Assembly: GCF_036250065.1 (NCBI RefSeq)
Contig: NZ_CP109199.1
Location: forward strand, 8,186,083 to 8,250,082
DNA: 64,000 nucleotides
DNA from: Micromonospora sp. NBC_01699
Lineage (GTDB): Bacteria > Actinomycetota > Actinomycetes > Mycobacteriales > Micromonosporaceae
Reading direction: 5' to 3'
Both the position numbers and the translations under genes were made by a program. The notes under the pieces were generated by a model. That model did not search any database. It was not told where the DNA came from and saw nothing but the letters and a program-made list of their open reading frames with translations. Below, in pieces: positions 8,412 through 16,782 of the stretch; the stretch's first letter is position 1; every line of letters starts with the position of its first letter.

Positions 8412-9272
8412 CTAACGCACAAGTCGGGATAGTCGGCGGTCGGCAAGGGGCTTGCCCCCGGTCTGGCAGGTCGGGCAGTACTGAAGGCTCGAATCAGCGA
8501 ACGAAACCTCACGCACAGTATCGCCGCAGACCGGGCAGGGAAGTCCCGTACGGCCGTGCACTTTCAGCCCGGACCGCTTCTCGCCCTTGAGTTCGGCGGC
8601 GCGCTGTCCCACCGACCGGGCCACCGCGTCACCCAGCACCTGCCGGGTCGCGGCGTGCAGGGCGGCGAGTTGGCCGTCGGCGAGGCGGTCCGTGATCGCG
8701 AACGGGGAGAGCCGGGCCGTGTGCAGGATCTCGTCCGAGTAGGCGTTGCCCACCCCGGACAGGATCTCCTGGTCGGTGAGGATCCCCTTGACCTGTCCCC
8801 GGCGGGAGCGCAGCCGCTCGCTGAACAGCGGCAGGTCGGCGGCGAGCGCGTCCGGGCCGAGTCGGGCCACGCCGGGCACCTGGGTCGGATCGGTGACCAG
8901 GTACGCGGCGAGCTTCTTCTGCGTACCGGCCTCGGTCAGGTCGAAGCCGGAGCTGTCGTCGAGGCGTACCCGGACGGCGATCGGGCCCTTGCCGGGCTTG
9001 AGCGGGGTGGTCGAGACGAACGCCTCCCGGTAGTGCAACCACCCGGCTCGGGCCAGGTGGACCACCAGGTGCAGGCCGCCGTCGAACTGGACGTCGAGGA
9101 ACTTGCCGTACCGGCTGGCACCGGACACCGCGCGGCCGACCGCCGCGGTCGGCGCCGGATCGTACGTCTTCAGGGCGCTGATGGCGGCGACCTCAAGCCG
9201 CTCCACCCGGCGGCCCACCGCGCGCTCGCGCAGGTAGGCACCGAGCGCCTCTACCTCAGGCAGTTCGGGCAC
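8412..9272 (-). CDS. Fpg/Nei-family DNA glycosylase
   Basis: A 286-residue base-excision repair enzyme that removes oxidised bases and nicks the abasic site. I set the start at the GTG that gives VPELPEVEAL: after removal of the first residue the catalytic Pro becomes N-terminal, followed by Glu, as the family requires. Other landmarks are SRYGKFLDV, the H2TH region GVGNAYSDEILH and a C-terminal zinc finger with CPVC and CPTC. The longer open frame upstream cannot be right because it would bury the catalytic Pro. It is divergent from the GT4 gene, with only 25 bp between starts. Confidence 0.92.
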   Translation of the reverse strand: MPELPEVEALGAYLRERAVGRRVERLEVAAISALKTYDPAPTAAVGRAVSGASRYGKFLDVQFDGGLHLVVHLARAGWLHYREAFVSTTPLKPGKGPIAVRVRLDDSSGFDLTEAGTQKKLAAYLVTDPTQVPGVARLGPDALAADLPLFSERLRSRRGQVKGILTDQEILSGVGNAYSDEILHTARLSPFAITDRLADGQLAALHAATRQVLGDAVARSVGQRAAELKGEKRSGLKVHGRTGLPCPVCGDTVREVSFADSSLQYCPTCQTGGKPLADRRLSRLVR

Positions 9273-9297
9273 GTCACTAACGGTAGCCTCTAGTCGC

Positions 9298-10470
9298 GTG
9301 AAGGTGGTCGTGGCGCACAACCGGTATCGCGAGGCTCAACCCTCGGGTGAGAACACCATGGTCGATCTGGAGATCGCCCAGCTCACGGCGGCGGGGGTCG
9401 AGGTCCTGCCGTTCCTGCGCAGCTCGGATGAGATACCGGCGATGCCGAAGAGCGCGAAGGCGTTGCTGCCGATCTCGCCCATCTACGCGCCCCAGGCGCA
9501 GCGGGACCTGAGCCGGCTGATCGAGACACACCGGCCGGACGTACTGCACCTGCACAATCCGTACCCGTTGCTGTCACCCTGGGTAGTGCGGACCGCGCAC
9601 CAGCACGGCGTACCGGTGGTGCAGACGGTGCACAACTACCGCCAGGTCTGCTCCTCCGGCCTCTACTTCCGGGACGGGCACATCTGCCACGACTGCCGGG
9701 GACGGGCGCTCGGCGTGCCGGCGATCGTGCACCGCTGCTACCGGGGCTCCCGGGTGCAGAGCGCGCTGATGGCGACGACACTCGCCGTACACCGTCCGAC
9801 CTGGCGTTCGGTCGACCGCTTCATCGCGCTCACCTCGGCCGTCGCCGACCACCTCCGGGAGTACGGCATCCCGGCCGACCGGATAGTGATCAAGCCGAAC
9901 GCCATCCCCGATCCGGGCGAGCCGGCTCCGCTCGGCGACGGCTTCCTCTTCTACGGCCGGCTCTCCCCGGAGAAGGGCCTCGCCCTCCTGCTCGACGCCT
10001 GGCGGCGGCACCCCGAGGGGTCACTTGGGCCGCTGCGCATCGCCGGTGACGGTGAACTGCGCCCGCTCGCCGAGGCGGCTGCCGCCGAACGTACGGACAT
10101 CGAGTACCTGGGTCCGCTGGACCGGGCCGGGGTATGGGCGGCGGTCCGTTCCACCGCCGTGGTGGTGGCGGTCCCCACCTGGCACGACGTACTTCCGACA
10201 GTGGTGATCGAGGCGCTCGCCGCCGGCCGCCCGGTGCTCGGTACGGCGCTCGGCGGGGTGCCGTACCTGATCGGCATGGACCACCCGCCCACCGCCGCCG
10301 GCTGGGTAGTGCCGGCGGACCCGGCCGCCCTGGCCGCCGCCCTGCCCACCGCCCGAGCCGCCGCCCCCACCCTGGCCCCCCTGGCCCGCACCCGCTACAC
10401 CCAAACCTTCCACCCCCAGGTAGTAACCACCCAACTCCTAACCACCTACACCTCCCTAACCCGGAAGTAG
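9298..10470 (+). CDS. Glycosyltransferase family 4
   Basis: A 390-residue GT-B enzyme. The N-terminal half has a Glyco_transf_4 acceptor region (PSGENTMVDLEIAQL; HPDVLHLHNPYPLLSP-like stretch at about 80-95; TVHNYRQVC). The C-terminal half binds the sugar nucleotide (FYGRLSPEKGL, IAGDGELRP, IEYLGPL, TWHDVLPTVVIEALAAGRPV). Several Cys at about 115-145 (VCSSGLYFRDGHICHDC, HRCYRG) form a Cys-rich insert often seen in this subgroup. The start is GTG. The 3' end of the gene has noticeably lower GC than the rest. Donor and acceptor are unknown. Confidence 0.9.
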   Translation: MKVVVAHNRYREAQPSGENTMVDLEIAQLTAAGVEVLPFLRSSDEIPAMPKSAKALLPISPIYAPQAQRDLSRLIETHRPDVLHLHNPYPLLSPWVVRTAHQHGVPVVQTVHNYRQVCSSGLYFRDGHICHDCRGRALGVPAIVHRCYRGSRVQSALMATTLAVHRPTWRSVDRFIALTSAVADHLREYGIPADRIVIKPNAIPDPGEPAPLGDGFLFYGRLSPEKGLALLLDAWRRHPEGSLGPLRIAGDGELRPLAEAAAAERTDIEYLGPLDRAGVWAAVRSTAVVVAVPTWHDVLPTVVIEALAAGRPVLGTALGGVPYLIGMDHPPTAAGWVVPADPAALAAALPTARAAAPTLAPLARTRYTQTFHPQVVTTQLLTTYTSLTRK

Positions 10471-10479
10471 ACCTACCCC

Positions 10480-10678
10480 CCCGCCCCGCCCCGCCCCCGC
10501 CCCGCCCCGCCCCCGCCCCGCCCCGCCCCCGCCCCCCGCCCCCGCCGTCGATCTAGGGCAAATACGTGTGATCAGAGATCAAGTAACACGTATTTGCCCT
10601 AGATCGACGAGGAGAGGCGCGCGGGCGCGGCGCGGCGCGGAGGAGGAGGGGGAGGAGGAGGAGGAGGGGAGGGAGGGG
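10480..10678. other. Low-complexity convergent intergenic region
   Basis: CCCCGCCCCG iterations on the left (about 10480-10545) and GGAGGAGGAGG iterations on the right (about 10610-10678) flank the family A hairpin. The two tracts are roughly complementary, so the whole region could extrude as an extended imperfect cruciform. It separates two converging genes. Nothing coding is seen. Confidence 0.75.
10546..10609. repeat. Long perfect hairpin, family A, copy 2
   Basis: A 24-bp perfect inverted repeat (10546-10569 with 10586-10609) and a 16-nt loop. Arms are identical to those of copy 1 at 138-201. It lies between the converging GT4 and CDP-alcohol phosphatidyltransferase genes, where a bidirectional terminator is expected. 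The conserved arm sequence, and not just the shape, suggests a sequence-specific or mobile origin. Confidence 0.88.
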
Positions 10679-11410
10679 CTAGTGGGGGGAGGGGCGGGTG
10701 GAGGCGGCGATGCTGGCTAGGAGGAAGGTGCTGTTTAGGGTGGTGAGGGCGGTTATGGTCCAGATTGTTGCGGCGGGGGCCAGGAGCAGGACCAGGGCGG
10801 CGACGAAGATCAGTGCGCCGTAGTCGCGGACGAGCTTCACCAGCCGGACCGGCAGGGCGGTGGAGGTGATCAGGCTGGCGCGACTCGGGCCGGACTGCAT
10901 GACCGAGGTGACCAGGTTCACCATCCAGCTGCCGGCGAAGGCCGCGACCAGCCAGACCGGCGTCGAGGGGCGCTGGGCCACCGCGGTCGCGCCGAGCGCC
11001 GTCACCACGCCGATCTGGGCGGCCACGTCACAGAGCACGTCCAGCCGGGCGCCGGCCGGGCTGTCCCGACCGGTCACCCGGGCCAGTTGCCCGTCGGCGC
11101 AGTCCAGGGCGTACGCCGTCTGCCAGCCGATCAGCGCGACCAGACCGGCGGCCCAGGCCGGTACGGTGCCGTCGGCGACCGGCGCGGCCAGTGCCGCCGT
11201 GGTGACCGAGGCGGACAGGCCCAGCACCAGGTTGCCGATGGTCACCGTGCTGGGGCTCAACCCGAACCGGTACGCGAGCCACGCGAGGCCGGCGCCGAGC
11301 CGCTGACTGAGTGCCTCGCTGAACAGCCCGCCGCCCCGGTTCGCCCGGTAGAAGTCGGCGGCGGACGGCCGGTACGGCTCAGCGGAGGTGGTCGTGGAGC
11401 GCATCGGCAT
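10679..11410 (-). CDS. CDP-alcohol phosphatidyltransferase
   Basis: A 243-residue integral membrane enzyme. The family signature is visible as DCADGQLARVTG followed by GARLDVLCD, giving the two-Mg2+ site of D-x2-DG-x2-AR...G-x3-D-x3-D. About six hydrophobic segments are present. It transfers a phospho-alcohol between a CDP-activated compound and an alcohol or lipid. Its start overlaps the dehydrogenase stop by 32 bp, and a nucleotidyltransferase gene lies upstream, so the three probably make and use a CDP-activated polyol or glycerol. Confidence 0.9.
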   Translation of the reverse strand: MPMRSTTTSAEPYRPSAADFYRANRGGGLFSEALSQRLGAGLAWLAYRFGLSPSTVTIGNLVLGLSASVTTAALAAPVADGTVPAWAAGLVALIGWQTAYALDCADGQLARVTGRDSPAGARLDVLCDVAAQIGVVTALGATAVAQRPSTPVWLVAAFAGSWMVNLVTSVMQSGPSRASLITSTALPVRLVKLVRDYGALIFVAALVLLLAPAATIWTITALTTLNSTFLLASIAASTRPSPH

Positions 11411-12446
11411 AGTCCGCGAGCCGGCCGCGGATCCCGTCCGGCGCCAGGTCCAGGTGCTCGATGATCGTGTAGCGGTCCGGCCGGGTACGCGGCGCGAGAG
11501 TCACCACCTCGACGAACTCGTCGTCGGTCAGTCCGATCCCGGCCGGCAGCATCGGCAGGCCGTGCCGGTGCAGGCAGCTTGCCATCTGCCGGAAGCGGTC
11601 GAGGTCGCCCCGGAGGAAGGTGCAGAAGAGGCCGCCGAGACCGACCTGCTCGCCATGCGAGCCGGTGCCGAGCCGGAGCAGGTGCATCGCGTGCATGATC
11701 TCGTGGCAGCCGCCGCTGCACGGGCGGCTGGTGCCGGTGATCGCCATCGCCAGGCCGCTGGAGATCAGTGACTCGGCGAGGATGGTCACGAAGCCGTCGT
11801 CGCTCATGTCGCCGGGATGGTTGATGATCGCCTCGGCGCCGCTGCGGGCGAGCGTGGCGCCGAGGCCGTCCACCTGCTCGCCGCGTACCTCGCGGGCCAG
11901 TTCCCAGTCGGCCAGGGCGCTGAGGTTGCTGAGTACCTCGCCGATCCCGGCCCGGTTGCGCAGGTCCGAACCGGTTTCGACGAAGTCGAGGTCGACCATG
12001 ACCGCGATCGGGATGTGCACGCCGTAGGAGGGGCGCCCGCCGTTGTGGTCCAGGGTGGCGATCGGCGAGGCGATGCCGTCGTTGGCCAGGCTGGTCGCCA
12101 CCGAGACCATCGGCATGCCGTACCGGGTGGCGGCGTATTTTGCGGTGTCGATGGTCTTGCCGCCGCCGATGCCGACAACCGCGTCGTACGCCCCGGCGGG
12201 CAGCTTGTCGCCCAGTTCGAGGGCGGCGTCCAGGGTGCCGCCGTAGACGGTGAACACGTCGGCGGCGCCGAGCGTCGGGCGGATCAGCTCGACGATCCGT
12301 TCGCCCTGCCCCGGGCCGACCACCACCGCGACGTCGCCACCGGCGGATATCCGCTGGTCGGCCAGGAGTGGGCCGAGGTCGGCGATCGCACCCCGGCGCA
12401 CCTCGATGACCAGTGGCGTGTTGACCGTACGGGCTAGAAGCGGCAT
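11379..12446 (-). CDS. Glycerol-1-phosphate dehydrogenase-like protein (AraM/EgsA type)
   Basis: A 355-residue member of the iron-containing alcohol dehydrogenase superfamily, closest by pattern to the sn-glycerol-1-phosphate dehydrogenase branch. NAD(P)-binding GIGGGKTIDTAKYAA and SLANDGIASP precede metal-ligand stretches CHEIMHAMH and GTGSHGEQVG. Enzymes of this branch reduce dihydroxyacetone phosphate to glycerol-1-phosphate. The start ATG follows GAGGGGGATCG. It lies between a nucleotidyltransferase and a CDP-alcohol phosphatidyltransferase on the same strand, which supports a role in making a phospholipid or polymer head group. The exact substrate cannot be read from sequence. Confidence 0.8.
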   Translation of the reverse strand: MPLLARTVNTPLVIEVRRGAIADLGPLLADQRISAGGDVAVVVGPGQGERIVELIRPTLGAADVFTVYGGTLDAALELGDKLPAGAYDAVVGIGGGKTIDTAKYAATRYGMPMVSVATSLANDGIASPIATLDHNGGRPSYGVHIPIAVMVDLDFVETGSDLRNRAGIGEVLSNLSALADWELAREVRGEQVDGLGATLARSGAEAIINHPGDMSDDGFVTILAESLISSGLAMAITGTSRPCSGGCHEIMHAMHLLRLGTGSHGEQVGLGGLFCTFLRGDLDRFRQMASCLHRHGLPMLPAGIGLTDDEFVEVVTLAPRTRPDRYTIIEHLDLAPDGIRGRLADYADALHDHLR

Positions 12447-12501
12447 CGATCCCCCTCATCAAACGCTGACGGTCGTCCTACGGCCCCACTGCCGGGTCGT
12501 T

Positions 12502-13242
12502 CTACGGTCCCCACTGCCAGCCGGTGAGCTCACGGGCCCGGACCAGGTCGGCGAGGTTGTCGACCTCGACCCACTCGACGTCACCGATCGGTGCGCCGCG
12601 TACCTCGCCGCCCCGGGTCGCGTACTCCTGGTAGCCGTCCTCGTAGTAGAGGTTCGGGTCCCGGCGCCAGGTGGCCTCCAGCGCTTCGGCGAGCGCGGGC
12701 GCGGCGTACGGCTCGATCAGCGTGGCCCCGATGTACTCCCCGTGCGCGTCGCCCGGGTCCATCCGCTTGGTGATTTTCTTGAGCCGGCCGTCGGCGTCGA
12801 AGACGGTCTTCATCTCCTCGTCGGCGAGCTTCTTGACGTCGTCCACGGCGATCAGGATGCTCGGGCCACGACCGGCGAGCAGGGTACGTTCCACGCTCAC
12901 CGGGTGCACGGTGTCGCCGTTGACCAGCAGCGCGCCCCGACCGAAGTGTTCCCGGGCCAGCCACAGCGAGTACGCGTTGTTCCACTGCTCGGCCTTGGCG
13001 TTGTGCACCAGGGTGAGTCGTACCCCGTGTCGCCGTTCCAGCGCGGCCTGCCGGTCGTGTACCTCCGGGGCGGCGTAGCCGACCACGATGGTGGCCTCGG
13101 TCAGCCCGACCTCGGCGAAGTTGTGCAGCGCGATGTCGAGGATGGTGGTTCCACCGTCGACCGGAATGAGCGCTTTGGGCAGGGTGTCCGTGTACGGGCG
13201 CAGCCGCCGTCCCGCCCCTGCGGCGAGCACCAGTCCGATCAT
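12502..13242 (-). CDS. Sugar/polyol-phosphate nucleotidyltransferase
   Basis: A 246-residue NTP-transferase. The N-terminal GLVLAAGAGRRLRPYT..PKALIPVDG is the nucleotide-binding signature, followed by VNGDTVHP with the metal-binding Asp. The start ATG at 13242 is set by a strong AAGGAGG site; an in-frame start seven residues earlier is unlikely. Cytidylyltransferases for phosphocholine- or glycerol-type head groups share this fold and short length. In this cassette (dehydrogenase and CDP-alcohol phosphatidyltransferase downstream) a CTP-using role is inferred. The family also includes glucose-1-phosphate enzymes. Confidence 0.85.
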   Translation of the reverse strand: MIGLVLAAGAGRRLRPYTDTLPKALIPVDGGTTILDIALHNFAEVGLTEATIVVGYAAPEVHDRQAALERRHGVRLTLVHNAKAEQWNNAYSLWLAREHFGRGALLVNGDTVHPVSVERTLLAGRGPSILIAVDDVKKLADEEMKTVFDADGRLKKITKRMDPGDAHGEYIGATLIEPYAAPALAEALEATWRRDPNLYYEDGYQEYATRGGEVRGAPIGDVEWVEVDNLADLVRARELTGWQWGP

Positions 13243-13385
13243 CGTGGGGCCTCCTTGAGTCAACGACTACCGCACGGAGACAGCCCCTCGGGACAGAACA
13301 GCGGTTTCCAGTCGGACCAGGTGCCCCGCCGGGCTCGGCTCGTGCTCGACCGGCCGGCGCCGGCCGCGCACGAGCCGACGTCGGC

Positions 13386-13835
13386 TCAGAGGCCGATCAC
13401 GTGCAGTGCGGCGAAGCCGTCCTCGGCGATCCGGCGGATCAGCCCGTCGTTGACGTCCCGGTGTTCGTCGAGCACCGCGATCTCGTGCTCGGCCAGCCAG
13501 CGGAACTCGGTGTGCTTGTCCCGCTCCAGCCGGGGCCGGGCGAGATCACCGTCGACCCGGACCAGGAAGTCGCTCTCCACCCGGGCGAGGCCGTCGTTGC
13601 CGGTCCAGGCGTACTCGCCGACCGGGCCCAGCACGACCGAGACGGTCCAGCCGGTCTCCTCGGTCACCTCCCGGTACAGCGCGTCCTCGACCTCCTCACC
13701 GGGTTCGAGGTGGCCGCCGACGATGTCCCAGGTGTCGGGGAAGAGCTTTCGCTGCGGGGACCGGCGCTGGAAGAAGATCCGACCGTCGTCGTCGACGATC
13801 AGCGCTCCAGCGCACCGGAGGGGGTCGGTGGGCAC
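13386..13835 (-). CDS. Nudix hydrolase
   Basis: A 149-residue enzyme with a complete Nudix box (GGHLEPGEEVEDALYREVTEETGW) at about residues 40-63. Members cleave nucleoside-diphosphate-linked compounds; the substrate is not evident. It is divergent from the aminotransferase gene. A 143-bp stretch without features separates it from the nucleotidyltransferase gene downstream. Confidence 0.9.
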   Translation of the reverse strand: MPTDPLRCAGALIVDDDGRIFFQRRSPQRKLFPDTWDIVGGHLEPGEEVEDALYREVTEETGWTVSVVLGPVGEYAWTGNDGLARVESDFLVRVDGDLARPRLERDKHTEFRWLAEHEIAVLDEHRDVNDGLIRRIAEDGFAALHVIGL

Positions 13836-14046
13836 GGGTCGAGATTAGTCACCCGCTGTCCGCCGTGAACAGGGTCTTTTCCATCGGTACGCGGTGCACG
13901 CGGTCGGTTGCGCGTCGCCGCGGGGCGTACGCGGGGCTGGGACGTTGTCCGGGCGCGGGTGGGACGCGACCGGTCACGTTTTCCAGGATTCGGACATCGC
14001 CGTGCCGCCGCCGTACCGACGAGGGGCGCCCGTACGCTGGGTAGTC

Positions 14047-15147
14047 ATGACTGCCGAGCAGCTGATCTCCTTTGCCCGTGGCGCTCCGTCGCTGGACATC
14101 ATCGATATCGAAGGGCTGAAGGCCGCGGCCGTACGCGCGTTGGACGCGGATCCGGCCGGCGTCACCGCCTACGGAACGTCGCTGGGCTACCCGCCCTTGC
14201 GCGAGTGGATCGCCCGCAAACACGGCGTGGCGGTGGACCAGGTGCTGGTGACCAACGGTTCGTTGCAGGCCGACGCGTTCCTCTTCGAGCACCTGGTCCG
14301 GCCGGGTGACTCGGTGGTGGTGGAGCGGCCGACGTACGACCGGACCCTGCTCAACCTGCAACAACAGGGCGGCGATCTGCACTCGGTGACCATCCACCCC
14401 GACGGGATCGACACCGACGAGTTGGGCAAGCTGCTCGAATCCGGAGTACGCCCCAAGCTCGCGCACATCATCCCCAACTACCAGAACCCGGCCGGGGTGA
14501 CCCTCTCCCTGGCGAAGCGGCAGGCGCTGCTCGCCCTGGCGGTCGAGTACGGCTTCACGATCTTCGAGGACGACCCGTACGCGGACATCCGGTTCCGGGG
14601 CGAGCAGCTGCCGTCGATGCTGTCCCTGGACGAGCACGACGTGGTGGTGCACGCGTCGAGTTTCACCAAGACGGTCTGCCCCGGTGTCCGGGTCGGTTAC
14701 CTGGTGGGCCCGGCCGCACTGATCGCCGAGATCGCCAAGAAGGCCACCAACCTCTACATCTCGCCGGGCATGTTCGCCCAGGCCACGGTCTACCAGTTCT
14801 GCGTCTCCGGGGACATCGACCGCTCGATCGAGACGGTAAGCACCGCGCTCGGGGAGCGGTCCCGGCTGCTCGCCGAGGCGCTGCGCACGCACATCCCGGG
14901 CGTCCGGTTCTACGAGCCGGACGGCGGCTACTTCCTCTGGATCGAGCTGCCGCCGGACGTGCTGGTCGACCGGTTGGCGCCGGCCGCCGCCGAACGCGGG
15001 GTCGCCGTGGTCAAGGGCAGCGACTTCCTGATCGAGGGTGGGCACCACGCGCTGCGGTTGGCGTACTCGGCGGTCACCCTGGACCAGGTCGAGGAGGGCG
15101 TACGCCGGTTGGCCGCCGCGGTCGACGAGGTCCGCGGCCAGAGCTGA
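14047..15147 (+). CDS. PLP-dependent aminotransferase, class I/II (MocR/2-aminoadipate type)
   Basis: A 366-residue fold-type I PLP enzyme. TNGSLQADAF, NYQNPAGVTLS, EDDPYADIRF and SSFTKTVCPGVRVGY (Schiff-base Lys in SFTK) are the usual landmarks, and LAYSAV holds the carboxylate-binding region. The protein resembles the free-standing catalytic half of MocR proteins and 2-aminoadipate/aromatic aminotransferases. No GntR domain precedes it. The start is the ATG at 14047; the open frame runs further upstream but without a ribosome site or family similarity. Its amino-acid substrate is unknown. Confidence 0.88.
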   Translation: MTAEQLISFARGAPSLDIIDIEGLKAAAVRALDADPAGVTAYGTSLGYPPLREWIARKHGVAVDQVLVTNGSLQADAFLFEHLVRPGDSVVVERPTYDRTLLNLQQQGGDLHSVTIHPDGIDTDELGKLLESGVRPKLAHIIPNYQNPAGVTLSLAKRQALLALAVEYGFTIFEDDPYADIRFRGEQLPSMLSLDEHDVVVHASSFTKTVCPGVRVGYLVGPAALIAEIAKKATNLYISPGMFAQATVYQFCVSGDIDRSIETVSTALGERSRLLAEALRTHIPGVRFYEPDGGYFLWIELPPDVLVDRLAPAAAERGVAVVKGSDFLIEGGHHALRLAYSAVTLDQVEEGVRRLAAAVDEVRGQS

Positions 15148-15610
15148 ACGGGCAAGAATCCGGCGGTGATCAGAAAGATCCCGCATCGGCCACCGAGAAA
15201 GTGTCGGATACCCGACAGAAGTTCGTCATTGCCGGTCCGGGGGCCCCGCCGGACCGGCAAACGGCCCACAATGCTGCGAGCGCCTGTCACGTTTCGACCC
15301 GGCCACCAGCCACGACGTTGTCTGTGCTGATCCGCCGAGGTCGTCCGGGCAGGACCCAAATGCATAGCCCCCCGCCCCCAAAGGTGCCGGGTGGGCCGAC
15401 CGCTCCTTACCCCCCGACGCGGTCGGTCCACCCGGCACCGACCCTTTCCGGCGCGCTCGGCGTCCAGCGCCTCCGGCGCAATCTGCGTGGCCGGCGACTC
15501 CCGGCGTAATCTGCGTGGCCGGCGACTCCCGGCGTAATCTGCGTGGCCGGCGACTCCCGGCGTAACCTGCAAAGCCGCGTACCGGAATCACGGAGGGGGG
15601 CGGGCCACCA
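15148..15610. other. Intergenic region upstream of corA
   Basis: A 463-bp stretch between the aminotransferase stop and the CorA start. It holds the 28-bp tandem repeats at 15481-15564 and otherwise no recognisable gene, RNA or strong promoter. I looked for a magnesium riboswitch and did not recognise one. Confidence 0.6.
15481..15564. repeat. 28-bp tandem repeat, three exact copies
   Basis: Three identical 28-bp units (15481-15508, 15509-15536, 15537-15564), each ATCTGCGTGGCCGGCGACTC followed by CCGGCGTA. A fourth partial unit diverges after ACCTGC. The unit contains the short palindrome GCCGGCGACTCCCGGC. It ends 46 bp before the corA start codon, so it may fall in the leader or promoter of that gene. 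Confidence 0.9.
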
Positions 15611-16756
15611 ATGGCAGAACGACTTGACCAGGACCAGACGGGTAGCGACGGGCGGGTCCGGGTCCGACCCCGCTCCTGGATCGCCCCGGTCCGGGCGATG
15701 GGCCGGATACTCAACGCCGACCCCGGTCAGCACCCCGCGTCCCCACCCGATGGAGTCCGTACCGGCGTGGTCGACTGCGGCCTCTACGTGGGCGGGGTGC
15801 GCCAGCCCGGCGACTGGGACTACACCTCCGCGCTGGCCGCCGCACAGGACAAGCCCGACGCCTTCGTCTGGCTCGGGCTGCACGAGCCCGGCCAGGCCGA
15901 GATGGCGGGCATCGCCGACGCGTACGGGCTGCACGAGCTGGCGGTCGAGGACGCGGTAAAGGCCGAACAGCGGCCGAAGCTGGAGCGGTTCGGCGAGGTC
16001 AGCTTCCTGGTGCTGCGTACCGCCCGGTACGTCGAGCACGGTGAGCTGACCGAGACCTCCGAGGTGGTCGAGACCGGCCAGGTGATGCTCTTCATCGGGC
16101 CCCGGTTCGTGATCAGCGTGCGGCACGGCGACGCCTGCCGGCTGGCCGGTGTCCGGGCCGATCTGGAGGGCAAGAAGGAGCTGCTGGAACAGGGACCGTG
16201 GGCGGTCGCGTACGCGGTCACCGACCGGGTGGTCGACCTCTACCTGGAGGTGGCCGACCAGGTCGAGGCCGACCTGGACACCCTGGAGGCCCAGGTGTTC
16301 TCGGTCAAGGCGCACGGCCGGATCCAGCGGATCTACCAGATGAAGCGCGAGCTGGTCGAGTTCAAGCGCGCGGTGGTTCCGCTGCAACGGCCGCTGATGA
16401 TGTTGACCGGCACGGTCAACCGGGACGTGCCCAAGGAGATCCGGCGCTACTTCCGGGACGTCCAGGACCACCTCACCCGCACCGTCGAACAGGTCAACTC
16501 CTACGACGACCTGCTCAACTCGATCCTCCAGGCGCGGCTCGCCCAGGTGACCGTCGACCAGAACAACGACATGCGCAAGATCGCCGCGTGGGCGGGTATC
16601 GCGGCCGTCTGGACCGCTATCGCCGGCGTGTACGGCATGAACTTCGCGTACATGCCGGAGACCCAGTGGAAGTACGGCTACCCGGTGGTGTTCGCCCTCA
16701 TGGTGGCGATCTCGTTGGGGCTGTACCGCTGGTTCCGGCGTAACCGCTGGCTCTGA
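15611..16756 (+). CDS. corA: CorA-family magnesium/cobalt transporter
   Basis: A 381-residue channel subunit. It has a large cytoplasmic N-terminal domain (about 50-300), a long stalk helix (about 235-310), then two C-terminal membrane helices, the first ending in the signature YGMNF (about 345). The loop after GMN contains the acidic MPETQWKYG typical of CorA. The length is usual for actinobacterial CorA. The start ATG has GGAGGGGGGCGGG upstream. It forms a homopentamer in the inner membrane in known members. Confidence 0.94.
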   Translation: MAERLDQDQTGSDGRVRVRPRSWIAPVRAMGRILNADPGQHPASPPDGVRTGVVDCGLYVGGVRQPGDWDYTSALAAAQDKPDAFVWLGLHEPGQAEMAGIADAYGLHELAVEDAVKAEQRPKLERFGEVSFLVLRTARYVEHGELTETSEVVETGQVMLFIGPRFVISVRHGDACRLAGVRADLEGKKELLEQGPWAVAYAVTDRVVDLYLEVADQVEADLDTLEAQVFSVKAHGRIQRIYQMKRELVEFKRAVVPLQRPLMMLTGTVNRDVPKEIRRYFRDVQDHLTRTVEQVNSYDDLLNSILQARLAQVTVDQNNDMRKIAAWAGIAAVWTAIAGVYGMNFAYMPETQWKYGYPVVFALMVAISLGLYRWFRRNRWL

Positions 16757-16782
16757 CCCGGCACGACCCGTCCGGCGGGGCC

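Noticed and set aside
15148-15610. Magnesium riboswitch in front of corA
   Set aside because: No M-box or ykkC-like conserved blocks were recognised; only tandem repeats.
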